Shown here: positions 47,047-58,974 of the stretch, one piece after another
Numbering within the stretch: the first letter of the stretch is position 1
How the letters are laid out: every line of letters begins with the position of its first letter
Origin: Phallusia mammillata
Taxonomy: Eukaryota > Chordata > Ascidiacea > Phlebobranchia > Ascidiidae
Direction: 5' to 3'
DNA: 64,000 nucleotides
Assembly (NCBI GenBank): GCA_003260075.1
Contig: QLIY01000130.1
Coordinates: forward strand, 143,469 to 207,468
The notes under the pieces: model-generated
The model's database searches: none
Seen by the model: only the letters and a program-made list of their open reading frames with translations
Told to the model about the DNA's origin: nothing
Position numbers and translations under genes: made by a program

Positions 47047-50000
47047 ATGCGTCATTATTTATTCCATTTGTTCATCATCTGTTTATTCCAGCATCTGCAC
47101 AGCACCTTAGCTGATGCGGGAAAGGTTGTTTATGCAGTTAATGCTGGGGGTGATGAGCATACTGATTCATTTGGAATTCATTATCTGTAAGTTAATGCTT
47201 TTTTTTCTGTGTTGTTTATTTATGTAAAATCACCCAAACATTAAAATATTTTACATTTGTTTGGGTCTAAAATATATATGAACTGTTTTTATTTGGTACA
47301 TACATGATTTTTTCCACTAAGAAAAAAACTGTATATATGTTGGTATAAGTGTGTGATTTCCAATTATATCGAAAGCTGGTAACATTATAAGCTTAGTGTA
47401 ATGTATGCTAACATCACATTGTACCATACCTATATCCAGGGTTGCCATCGACTTGAAACCAAAAATAAGGACACCAAAAAATGAAATTTTTGTTCAAAAC
47501 TAAACCAACGTTTTTGAACAAATCTTTGCATTTACAAGAGCCACGACATATCATATGCAATATTTTTGCCAGAAACAATCTTTTTTAGCTACTCCTTGTT
47601 CGTAGAAAATATACTTCGTGCAACTCACAACAGCTCAGGTCTAGGCGAACTGTTACTTGCAGCATAGATTTGACCAGTAATGGTGTTAAAAAGAAGACAA
47701 AAGAACGACTCAAGTCAAATAAGGACATTTCTTAGAAATAAGGACAATGAACTTTTCTAAGACATAGCCCTTCAAAATAAGGACAAATCTTAGAAATAAG
47801 GACGGTATGGCAACCCTACCTATATCATATTGATTTAGGTTGTTATTTTGTTGATTATGCTACTGACAATATTTTAATTCAGTGCCTTTTGTTTGCCAAG
47901 CATATTCTATCCAACAGTATATATATATATATTACTGTATTGAATTATTAATGAGTTTATATGTAATAACAGCCCAGAAACTGTTTCTTTGTTGTTGTTG
48001 TTTTTTTGTAATAATTTGTGTTTTTGTCATGTCAAAATTCCAAACACTAACTTTAAGGTGAGAACTGTCATGGCCACATTGCAAGTTAAGTGTAGTGAAA
48101 ATTTTATGATATTCTTTAGAAAGCAGTTTCAAACATGAACAGATGTTGCTCTATGTAAAAGCAATATTGACCAGATGTTACTGATGGTTTAGTCCCTGTT
48201 TTGTTGAATTATTTACTTTAAATTGTAATTTGACACCTTGACCAACTGCTCACATTCTGAGATAATAAATGTTAGTTGCTAAAAGCATGAATATTATTTC
48301 CTAAAAAGGTTGATCACAAATGTAATTGAAAAGTGTTAAACTATATCATCAAATCATTTTATATCTTAATACACATACAGCTGTTTTGTCAAATGCAAAT
48401 TGTTAATGCAAAAGCAATGATAATGGTCTTTACTCCTTTGGGGTGGCTAGAAACCAGTTTAGTGGGACCAGTCAGTTGTTTCCTAGCAACAATACTTGCA
48501 ACTTTGAATTAAAAATAATCAATATCACCTAAAAGATGTCTAAATCCCCCTAAAAAAATCTATTTATCTATAATAGACTGTTTTTTGCCAAACCCTGATT
48601 TTAATGCAAAGAATGGTGATTTTCTCGAAATCTGTTATATATACATCTGGAAACCTTATCTGTTGTATAATTACCATGATCTATATAGGTTACATAAAAT
48701 GTAACAGTGCCCAGTAGGAGATCTTTAAGCACTTCCCAGCAAAAAGCTAGATTCCTTAATTGCCCTTAGTTTAACTTAAAGACATGTCAATCAAGATACA
48801 TGTGGTGACGACTGACGGCGTAAAACACGCTTTCTGTCAGGCAAAAATGCGGAGTCTTCAATTTTGTATGCTTGTCCTGCCAACAACCATCAAACCAGTT
48901 CATATCTGTTGTCACTGTAGGCTATTAAAGCTAAAGGCAGAAATGGCTGTGCTGTAAAGCAAGGGCATTACAAGTTTGCGATTATTGTGTTTAAGAATTA
49001 ACTTTGAGTATACACAGCCAATTTCGCATGGTTTATGGTGGAATGGTGGAATAATTTATATTAACGGCATGAACTAAAATAGATGCTTTTCAGAAGTAAA
49101 ATGACCAAAACAAAAAACACTGTTTTGTTTCCGAAAACCACTGTAGATATCTCATCACTCTTCAGGATGTTAAAACAAAGCCCTTGTTGTCCTATATTAT
49201 ATGTAGGAATTGGAAATAAGCCTAGACACAGGCGCCTTAAGCCGGATTAAACTATTGACACAAGGATGCAGTTGCCTAATAAAGGACCTGGGCTGGTATT
49301 TTAAATACAATAGTCTCTCTGATAACAATCATCACAGACCACCATTTATTTTGTACAGCTTGAAAAGGTTCTAAATGTTTAATTAAAGTATGCTGAAAAT
49401 TCCATTTTAATTCGGTATATATATATAAATGTTTTTAGTGTGTGTGTGTGTGTGTGTGTGAATTGTCGGATAGGTTACGTGTTTTATAAAGCGTCTTATT
49501 AAATACTTTTGCCATCATTAGTGACATTGTCAAGTTGATACTTAAATCTAATATAAATCATAAAGAGAAAATGCTTGGTGACCGGCTGATTCGGTATAAC
49601 TTCTTTAATAGGCCTGGCGTACATGATAAATCGTCCATGATAATTCATAAAGTAATCAACTATAAAATATCTCTCTTTTTTCGCAGGACCGACCCTCTGT
49701 CGATCGGGGTCAAAAGCGACTACGGTCGTCGGCAAGCGGTGATAAGAGCGGCACCTAACGACAATATATTATACCAGACAGAAAGATGGCACGACGCCTC
49801 GTTTTCGTACGACATTCCCGTCAAAGATGAAGGCGATTATGTACTGGTTCTCAAATTTGCTGAGGTGTATTTCTATGGACCAAACCTGAAGGTAAAATTT
49901 GCTTTAAATGATGAACTTTACTGTTGTATCTGTTATCTATTGTTTTCGTGTGCTTAACCGACAAGCTTGATTCGGTATAGTGCCTTTGTTACGCCAGACC

Positions 50001-53000
50001 TACTTTGATTTGTATATCAGTATGCCCTATTTGCTGGTCTGCATGAACGCTGCAGGACTGATCCCTGTTGTGAATTAATATTTCATCTAAACTGGCGACG
50101 TTCTACAACGAAGCTGACATGTGCATCATACGAGGCAGGCAATGGTGCTTGTGATTCAACTTTTGACTGACTCACCACTGAGTCTGTGTAGCTCAGTTGG
50201 TAGAGCGTGAGTCCCGGAGATGCTCCTGTCGTGGGTTCGAATCCCACCGCAGGCTAGATTTTTCTGGCTCATGCCTGGTCTTACCTGAAAACACGTGACA
50301 GACTGGCTCAATTCCATATGACGCCTTGGGCCTGACGTACTATGATTTATATATCAATGTGTCGTGATCCCTGGGCTGCATGAATGCTTCAGGCCTGATC
50401 CTAGATATAAATTTATATCCATCTTAAATATAGGCAGTGTGATGACCACGTTGACTTACCGAGCCTTCTTTCAAGCACTATTTATCACCATCGTTTTAGC
50501 GTATGTTTCGCATTCCTCTAATTTGAAAACACACAACCTTTTAACGTGGCTGGTCGAATCACAGGCTCCTATTTTACCAACGGCTACCGTCAAGTCATAA
50601 AAAGTCAAACAGCTGGGCGAGACATTTTTGTGGCCTGCAAAATAAAATACATATCATTCCAGACCAAAAAAGCTTTTGAAAAGCCAGTTTTAGAAGCCAA
50701 ATATGTAGCGAAATAATTGTTGTCAATACGCAGTCGCTAGTAGATGTATTTAACATACAGCAAAATTTCGCGACGACATATATACGTAGTATGGTCACTT
50801 AAAACAATTTTAAATGTCAAGCCGTATCAGTTACTGCGGTAATTCAGCTTGTCCTTTCAAGTTTGGTGTCGTCTGTCTGTTCTGCAAGCAATTCATGTCT
50901 CTGCCCTTTCTTTATTATTTCCCATTGCTTTGTCGACTTGGCATCATTTCAATCGCTTTAATCGTCCTTACATGTTGTCAAACAGAACAACCTTCAATTA
51001 TCAAATGAGTCCCATTTTACTACCAACGTGGTTGTGTTATTTCAGCTAATTGAGAACTTTCATAATGAATAACTACACTACCCCCCCCCCATTTCAATCG
51101 CTTTAATCGTCCTTACATGTTGTCAAACAGAACAACCTACAATTATCAAACGAGACCAATTTTACTACCAACGTGGTTGTATTATTTCAGCTAATTGAGA
51201 ACTTTTGTAATGAATAACTACACTGATGGAAAAGATTTTTCCAAAGAATGCAAAAAAATTAACATATATTCATTTAAAAGTGATTAGGTGTGTTAAAGTT
51301 TGTTGAAGTTTGTTAAAGTTTGTTACTCCTGTGAAATCAGTGATGCACCGAACCCGCCTAAGATGGTTCGGGCCGAAACCGAATATTCGGTCATGAGGCC
51401 GAACCCAAAATCCCCGCTCTTACTGATGTTTTCAACTGAACCTTGTGTTGTTAATGCAAATAAACTCAATTATGACACTCCAAAATCACTTTCACAATGC
51501 GGAAGCTTTACTAAATTTGTAATATTTTGGAGACAACGTGGCTCGTATTTTATAGATACAACAAATAGTTAATTTATGATGTTTCGTGTTGGCGAAAATA
51601 AAAATTAAGGAAAATGTTTCGTTTTTTTTAATTGTTAAAAAACTTTGGGCCAAAATCAAAACATGGAAAAACAGCGTATTCGGCCCAAATGTTGCGGCCA
51701 ACCGAAAGTTCGGTGCATCACTAGTGAAAATAGACATATTTTCGCAAATTTTGTTGACTTCTTGACTAATTCTCCATATTTTTGTCGGTAGGTCTTCAAT
51801 GTTCGACTTAACGATCAACACTTGGTGGCGCAAGACCTGGATATCTTCAAGAAAGTCGGTCACAGCACAGCACACGACGAAATTATACCGCTCACAATAC
51901 GCAAGGGAAAATTAAGCGTTATGGGCGAATTCTCCACGTTTGAAGGTGTCCTAAAACTCGAATTGGTCAAGGTAAAATGTTTTTTGGTGTTGTTTTATGC
52001 AAGGTTGTAGAGTGAAAGGTTGAGAACATAGTCAAAGTTGGAATCTTTGATTTTTTCCACAAAATTTAAAGATTTTGGGGCTATTTTTTGCCAATTTTGT
52101 CAAAATTCCGTATTAAACTGGAACAATTGCCTTTACACGTCTAAATCGTGATGGTTCCTACGATTCGTAGGAGTCACGGTCAGACTTAACTATCAATATA
52201 CACTGTTTCGACACAAAACTGATTGTGTACTTTGGTTTGACACACCCAGTTTTTGTGAGGCAACAATTGAAGCCATTGTTTATTCTGTTAGCGAACTAGA
52301 GCATTTGTTACGTATACACCTCATAAAAGGCATATGTGACTAACGTCAAGTCGTAATACACTGTGGTTTTTCTGCTGCCGGCTGAAACGTGTTTGTTATC
52401 TTTGCACAGGGCCAAGCTGACAACCCAAAGATTTGTGCGTTCTATCTTATGAAGGGAACGCCGGATGGTAAGTTCTTAACACTAGGGTTTGTTTTTGATG
52501 GAGTTTAACCCTTTATAAGTAGTGCACAGCAAAGATATGTTTTGTCCTCAAGCCTACACATAAGCTGCTATAGCAGTGGTTCTCCGTACTTGTGGTACGC
52601 CGGATAATTTAGGTGATATGCAAGTAGCTTTCTATCATGATTGAGCAACTCAAGTGAATAAACTAATCAGTCGCAACGGATCATACGCGTTTGCAATGGC
52701 AATAATTGCTATTTCACCAAATTGCTGAGTCAGCAAGCAATTATTGCAATTTACAAACGCCTATGCTCCGTTGCGCCACTTACAGGAAATTTTCAAACCT
52801 CTGGTCTGAGTTCCTGTGTTAGTAGCTCTACCAAACGGAATATGCAGTTAGAGATTCATCTGTACCTTAATCTTCAACATTTTTTACTTGTTAATCCAAT
52901 CCAGACGTCCCTAAGCTCCCACAACTGAAGAAGCCAGTTGATGATGAAGACGACAGTGAAGAAGAATACGATGAGGAGACGGAGGACCCAGTAGAGCCTG

Positions 53001-53170
53001 CATCTTCTTCCAAAAAGTCCACATCTAAGAATGGAAACAAGAAATCCAAAATCAAGTCTGGTCCTGCAGCAGCAAATCCGTACGCAGAAGACAGTAGCAG
53101 CCTTGTGATGCCAATCATGATTGCATTCGGCCTTTTCATTCCGACTTTACTTTGCCTGTGCCGACTTTGA
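47047..53170 (+). CDS. MLEC: Malectin, ER lectin
   Basis: Five exons: 47047-47186, 49687-49891, 51792-51971, 52410-52467, 52905-53170, all GT-AG with consistent phases; 849 nt, 282 residues, close to vertebrate malectin (about 290). The ATG at 47047 opens [14 protein letters not shown], a signal peptide; an AG inside this exon at 47090-47091 could be mistaken for an acceptor. The malectin domain runs from VVYAVNAGG through [46 protein letters not shown] and RKGKLSV to [13 protein letters not shown]. An acidic then Lys/Ser-rich linker follows, and a C-terminal membrane segment ([19 protein letters not shown]) with a very short tail. Known of the family: a type I ER membrane protein that binds diglucosylated N-glycans and works with ribophorin I in glycoprotein quality control. 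Poly(A) signal AATAAA is at 53440-53445. Confidence 0.96.
47437..47818. mobile_element. MITE in malectin intron 1
   Basis: Ends CAGGGTTGCCAT and ATGGCAACCCTA, flanked by the 8-bp duplication CCTATATC (47429-47436 and 47819-47826). The interior has repeated ATAAGGACA motifs. hAT-like by target-site length. Confidence 0.85.
49437..49460. repeat. GT microsatellite in malectin intron 1
   Basis: A TG dinucleotide run of about a dozen units, immediately after a short AT run at 49,418-49,427. Confidence 0.9.
50182..50255 (+). repeat. tRNA-like sequence (SINE head or decayed tRNA) in malectin intron 2
   Basis: A 7-bp acceptor stem (GTCTGTG with CGCAGGC, two G-U pairs), a D arm with TAGCTCAGTTGGTAGAGC and a T arm GTGGGTTCGAATCCCAC are clear. 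The anticodon stem is poorly paired and the base before the would-be anticodon is not T. Similar sequences flank it on both sides (near 49,990-50,070 and 50,320-50,400), which suggests a compound tRNA-derived repeat, not a working tRNA gene. Confidence 0.5.
50943..51225. repeat. Duplicated intron segment around C10 (51081-51090)
   Basis: The block from CATTTCAATCGCTTTAATCG onward is repeated after the tract with a few substitutions, as at the other placeholder junctions. Confidence 0.7.
51338..51723. mobile_element. hAT-like MITE in malectin intron 2
   Basis: Ends CAGTGATGCACCGAAC and AGTTCGGTGCATCACTA, 386 bp, with near-identical 8-bp flanks TGTGAAAT and GTGAAAAT. Internal GGCCGAAACCGAA motifs recur in the fragment near 14,010-14,155. 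Confidence 0.8.
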
Positions 53171-54403
53171 CCACTGTCGGTTCGGTTTTTATACTGACAT
53201 TTAGGACATCCCATTGTTTTTTGCGCCCCAACGACGGAGCAGGGCATTTTTTTAATTCGTCTGAAACATTCGGGGAGCAATTTCAATCGTTTTTATCTGT
53301 ATGTAATTTGCTGAGGCCAATTGAAATTAGGTGTTGGTTGTTGTCATGGTTACAAGGGCACCAAACTCTGTGTCACAACGATTCGGGTAATTTTCACAAC
53401 GATTGAGGGCCGCATGAGGTAAACATCCTAATGAAAAACAATAAATGAATAAGTTGAATTCTTTAGACTTAAAAAAAAACTTGATTTATTCTCACCGCCC
53501 AACAATTTGAATTTCTGGCATATGTAATAATAAAACAAACACTTATGTTTTAGGAATATTCCGGTCAAATCGTGTGGTTCGTTTTATTGCATACTGGTTT
53601 TCAAAGAACCCACTAAAAGCGTGCATTTAAACAGACCACTTGTGTGCAATGCGTCCAAATGCTCAAATTCCTAAGATGAACATTACTGAAGTTTAAATAA
53701 TCCCCAAATATAGATGTGTGCTTCACTATAGGTTACTGAAGATGTCACCTTTTTCCAGGTGGCGTAGTTTAAACCAGCCTTTTTTGTCAATCTCAAAGTC
53801 GTTCACCCAAAAAATCCCTGTTCTGTAGGATGATTGTTTGACCTAATATTTAAACCCGTTTTGGGGACTTTTTTTCTGTTCGAGTTTGTCTGCTCTGTTT
53901 TGTTACTGCTTTAAAACAACCTGTTGTAATTTGAAAACACAAGGAATTGAGGCATTTATTTATAAATTACGCCAATTTCTGTGTTAAGACGCATGCAAAA
54001 CGTAGGTACGTTTTAAACCAAACAACCCGATTGACCTAAATTTGAAAATAATATTCACATTATGACGTCACATTGGAGCAAGCGTCATACCATTTACTAT
54101 TTAAATTCACTTCCAATGCGTCAACAGAAGTACGAAAATACTTGTTTCCAAATGAGATAAATTTTAAACCCTACTTTTAGCTGTTTATGCAAATTTGCTT
54201 ATGTGCGCCCCCAAGTGGCGATATCTTACCGTTTTTGCACCAAATGTTCGTCTGTGTGTTCGTTCAAAGTCTGTAGTGGTTGTAATGTCATCGTAGTGGC
54301 TTCTGCGATACCAGTAGTTCTGACACTAATCTGCTCCCTGCTTTATGTGTACTGAGGATGTTTTCCTTTTCATGCCGCAAAAATCTGTCTGTTCTGTAAC
54401 GGC
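53171..54403. other. 3' region of malectin and intergenic sequence
   Basis: Probable 3' UTR to about 53,460, then AT-rich sequence with no gene or repeat that I can support. Confidence 0.45.
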
Positions 54404-54573
54404 AGTGGTTCTGAACCAGACCCGAGAACCACTAGACGAATTTCTTTTTGCCCATTAAAAAAACGATTGTCCATTACGTCACAAAAGTATGATGTCACCA
54501 AATTTACAAATAATAAATGTAATTACCACATAAAAATGTTGAAAGGTTATTACCCACTGGTTAAGAACCACTT
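54404..54573. mobile_element. Short MITE-like element
   Basis: Ends CAGTGGTTCTGAACCAG and CTGGTTAAGAACCACT, about 170 bp, with terminal repeats like the 14936 family. No matching target duplication is visible. Confidence 0.55.
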
Positions 54574-54722
54574 CCGTTTGCTACAATTCTCACATAAAAG
54601 TAAGTCATTATCTAACTAGCTTTGTGTAGTCAACTGTGACTTTGACACACAAAGTTGCACAAGTTTTCTGCCTGAAAAACATAGCGACATTTCTATTAAG
54701 CGGAATTTGATGATCTGCAAAA

Positions 54723-54836
54723 TGACTTCATCCAATTAGGTTGTGTGTTTTGTTCGTATGTTGTGAAATTTTTTCGACCCCCCCCCCACTTCATCCAATT
54801 AGGTTGTGTGTTTTGTTCGTATGTTGTGAAATTTTC
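54723..54836. repeat. Duplicated segment around C10 (54778-54787)
   Basis: About 55 bases starting ACTTCATCCAATTAGG occur on both sides of the tract. Another likely unmerged overlap. Confidence 0.7.
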
Positions 54837-54971
54837 GATGTTCAGTTCGCGTTTGACGCACATTTTCTTCCACGTTTCTAAGGTAACCAAGACAATTTCA
54901 AGCTGGTTTCATATTTGGCCTGTCAGTGTTTTTAGCAGTTAAATAGATCAAATCTCTTTGTCAGTTTAGAA

Positions 54972-55352
54972 CAGGGGTAACCAATTTTTTTAACTGCGGG
55001 CCGGATAATTTTAACAATCACGCTCGAGAACCGCATGGGTTACAAGCCCTGACGCAGCCTTTCCCAAACTGGCACTCACGAGGCGATTGTATTCAGATTG
55101 TGCCACTATTTAATTGTAAAATTGTGAAAAATATAAAAGTGTCTCATACCAACTAATGCACGTTTATTTATACCACAAAGAACTAAAGAGGCAATTGTTC
55201 GCACACAATTTCTATTCTTTGCTTTTGTCTGTGACGTAACAAACTGCTTTTGGATGATACTTATGCCTTGTAATCCTGTTAGACCAGGTAAAATGTATTA
55301 CGAATGTTTTCACAATCTTTAACGCCCCCGGGCCGTAATTAGGTGATCCCTG
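54972..55352. mobile_element. hAT-like MITE
   Basis: Ends CAGGGGTAACCAATT and TAATTAGGTGATCCCTG, with flanks GTTTAGAA and GTTTACAA (7 of 8 match). The interior has CGGGCCGGATAATTTT near the left end and CGGGCCGTAATTAGG near the right. Noncoding. Confidence 0.75.
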
Positions 55353-55394
55353 GTTTACAACATAGGCAACGGAAACTTCTGCTAGTTCCATTGC

Positions 55395-56700
55395 TGCATG
55401 TGCACTGTCGTTTTTTGCCTGTTTTAGGGGGAAGGGGGGCGTTATGTGCCCGACAAACACCTTAGGGGGACGTGGACTAAAAAAGGTTAAGAACCGCTGA
55501 GTTAACGAAAATATCCAAAAAACAAAAGTTAACATTTATTAAAACACAACTACCAGAGAACTTGTTAATATGGAAACATCCTAGTGCAGACGGTTTCAAC
55601 AATCGCAGTTATCATCAACAGTTCAGTTTGTCAACTTTAGAAGTTATGTTTTTTATGAAATTAGTTTTAAGTAAGTGTATTATGTTCACAAGTTAATATA
55701 ACATTGAACATGACCTCCAATATAGACAGTGACTTCTTGAAGCAAGTTGATTTATTCGCGAATGTTAAACACCAACAAGAGTTGGTGTCAGCAAAAATCT
55801 GAAAAAGTGAACGAAATCATTTCTCTACGAGATCTGACAATGTGCTTTAAAATCCCGTTATCTCTATTTTCCAGTATTACTTTCAACTTCTGTTAGTGGC
55901 TAGCGATGCGATATAAATGCGAAAAGCAAAAAAAACAAGAAAGAAAGGTCATAGTTGAAATAAAACAACAAAACAACGTGTCATATACCTGTTGAGATTT
56001 AAATGAAGACAAGTTGAATAATATTGGTTAAAATGGAAGAATGGGGGGGGGGGTGTGCACTGTCGTTTTTTGCCTGTTTTAGGGGGAAGGGGGGCGTTAT
56101 GTGCCCGACAAACACGTTAGGGGGACGTGGGCTACAAAAGGTTAAGAACCGCTGAGTTAACGAAAATATCCAAAAAACAAAAGTTAACATTTATTAAAAC
56201 ACAACTACCAGAGAACTTGTTAATATGGAAACATCCTAGTGCAGACGGTTTCAACAATCGCAGTTATCATCAACAGTTCAGTTTGTCAACTTTAGAAGTT
56301 ATGTTTTTTATGAAATTAGTTTTAAGTAAGTGTATTATGTTCACAAGTTAATATAACATTGAACATGACCTCCAATATAGACAGTGACTTCTTGAAGCAA
56401 GTTGATTTATTCGCGAATGTTAAACACCAACAAGAGTTGGTGTCAGCAATAATCTGAAAAAGTGAACGAAATCATTTCTCTGCGCGAGACCTGATAATGT
56501 GCTTTAAAATCGTGTTCTCTATTTTTCCCAGTCTTACCTTCAACTTCTGTTAGTGGCCAGCGATACGATATAAATGCGAAAAGCAAAAAAAAACGTAAAA
56601 ACAAGGGAAAAAGTCATAGTTGAAATAAAAACAACAGCCCTGTGTCATACACCTGTTGAGATTTAAATGGAGAAAAGTTGAATAATATCAGTTGAAATAC
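55395..56700. repeat. Tandem copies of about 650 bp around G11 (56043-56053)
   Basis: The segment starting TGTGCACTGTCGTTTTTTGCC is repeated after the tract with scattered substitutions and indels. The divergence looks allelic. No gene lies in it. Confidence 0.75.
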
Positions 56701-56728
56701 AAACATGTGTAGATAGTAATACAACCCG

Positions 56729-57820
56729 TTTAACATTATTTCATTTTGAGACAACGATAAAAATCGAAAGAAGAAACCGTTCAATTTTGCCGAAATTTTG
56801 TTTTCACAACAAAGTTTATTAGTTTTACGGTGGGTTGTTTAGGCCTATTTGTGCATGTTTTGTTTAGGAGAAAAAACAGCAAAAATTTACATCTTTTAAC
56901 ATAAAAGTGTTGCATGAAAAAAACACGCATGTAGGAATGTAAAAATCTAAGCCAAAACTAGAAGAACAGCCACGTGACGACGATAGCCAATCAAAACCCA
57001 CCAACGCATAAAGGTGCCAAACATACAAGTATAATTTTTCCTTCTACTTAATCGTGTAACAGTTTTGGTTCAAAACGTTTGCTCAAAGTGTAACAAAGAA
57101 AATAACGGTGAGGTGAAATCTTGGTTTGCACAAAGAAGTTGTTGTTTTTAAAAAAGTAACAATCAGTGGTGGGATTTAAATATTTTGTCAGCCGGTTCTG
57201 TTATAATAAAAGTCATATTTTTCAGCCGGTTCTGTTATAAAAAGTCCATTGACAGGGGGGGGGGGGTTAAACATATTTTCATTTTGAGACAACAATATAC
57301 GAAAGAAGAACCATTTGATTTGCCCCGAAATTTTATTTTCGCAGCATAGTTTGTCAGTTTTGCACTGGGTTGTTCGTTTGTGCATTTTTTTGTTTAGAAG
57401 AAAAAACAGCAAAATGTATAACATGCCTCAAAAACTTGATAATTGTACATCTTTAACATAAAAGCGTTGCATGAAAATAACACGCATATAGGAATGTAAA
57501 AATCTAAAGTCAAAACTAGAAGAACAGCCACGTGACGACGATAGCCAATCAAAACCCACCAACGCATAAAGGTGCCAAACATACAAGTATAATTTTTCCT
57601 TCTACTTAATCGTGTAACAGTTTTGGTTCAAAACGTTTGCTCAAAGTGTAACAAAGAAAATAACGGTGAGGTGAAATCTTGGTTTGCACAAAGAAGTTGT
57701 TGTTTTTAAAAAAGTAACAATCAGTGGTGGGATTTAAATATTTTGTCAGCCGGTTTTGTTATAATAAAAGTCATATTTTTAAGCCGGTTCTGTTATAAAA
57801 AGTCCATTGACAGTAACCAG
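56729..57820. repeat. Tandem copies of about 530 bp around G12 (57255-57266)
   Basis: ATTTTGAGACAACGATA-type sequence through to AGCCGGTTCTGTTATAAAAAG occurs twice with small differences. Same interpretation as the neighbouring pair. Confidence 0.7.
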
Positions 57821-58512
57821 TAATGCTAGACGGTTCACCGATCTCATTTTTCGTGAGACGGTTCTATAGATCCCACCTCTGGTTACAATGGAGTTGTGAG
57901 CAACAATAGGATACCACAACAAATAGTGTTGCGAAGGCTCGGATTGCCATAAAGCGTGCCCAAGGGGAACAGGGTTTTTTTAACACCCCTGAAGATAAAC
58001 CCACACGAAAAAATTCACTGCCCAGAATTTTGAAAAAGGGTGTTATCCATAAACAACAAGTTTTATAGGCTCCCACAAACAAAAATGCAGACCAAGAATG
58101 TTTTAGTCAAATTAAAGTTTCAGAACACGTCGTTATTTTTCAACAAGCGACCCAAAGATAAAAACACACTAAGCACAATGAGATATGAGATTCAATCGAA
58201 GATTTGAACTTCGAAAATGGCCATGAAATCACAATTTTTTATTGAGATTGAAAACCTAAATTGCGGCGTAAATGGCTCGAAAGCTGAAAGCGGTAAATTA
58301 TGAGCATTCGTTTCATCATATAATTGGCAATTTTGAATAATCCAGCACCAAACCTGTATTGTATTGGCTGTAGAGGAAAATGGTGAAAGTTTTCTAGTTA
58401 ATACTAAACCACGGTGCAACAATGGCTGCTATCTATTGATGTATTCACTAGATACAGGTTTCGGGCAGTTTCTTTGCCTAACTTATTCAGTTTAGGTCGC
58501 TATTGTGTAGAC
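57821..58512. other. Intergenic, no gene seen
   Basis: Short open frames on the minus strand (57864-58082, 58192-58422) have no domain or splice support. Confidence 0.4.
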
Positions 58513-58807
58513 CAGGGGTCGGCAACCTTTTAGGCGACGCGTGCCAATTAACATGTTATTTTCATGTGTTAATGACCTCACGTGCCAACGTTTTTCTCAA
58601 TAGTAGTGGTTCGTGCCAGCAGATATCAATAATAAAGAGAAAGCAGAGTGTTTTGTGCATGTCAAGCTGTTTTTAAGACCATAGCATGATAAAAACTATA
58701 AACAAGCAGTGTAACAGGTTAAATTGTTATTCAATATAAACGCGCAAATCGGTGGGCGTGCCATGAAAAATCATCTAGCGTGCCAACCTTGGGGTTGCCG
58801 ATCCCTG
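58513..58807. mobile_element. hAT-like MITE with perfect target duplication
   Basis: Ends CAGGGGTCGGCAACCTTT and AACCTTGGGGTTGCCGATCCCTG region, 295 bp, flanked by GTGTAGAC at 58505-58512 and 58808-58815. Noncoding. Confidence 0.9.
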
Positions 58808-58974
58808 GTGTAGACCAACACATACAGATGTTCAAGCCTCAATAAACAAAAACTGACAGTTTTACGGAAAGCTCCTACACGGAGCCAAAGCGAATGGTCG
58901 AAACAAAACAAAAATAGAAACTAGAAAGGGAACAAAAAGTTTTTAACAACGCTTTCTCGCGAAGCGGTGTGCAT

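Noticed and set aside
50182-50255. Functional tRNA gene
   Set aside because: The anticodon stem is mispaired and position 33 is not T.
52574-52805. Possible MITE starting CAGTGGTTCTCCGTAC
   Set aside because: The right end does not form a clear inverted repeat and no target duplication was found.
55395-57820. Large tandem duplications as real segmental duplications
   Set aside because: Each junction carries a G tract and the copies differ like alleles; the same pattern elsewhere is shown to be artefact by frame restoration.
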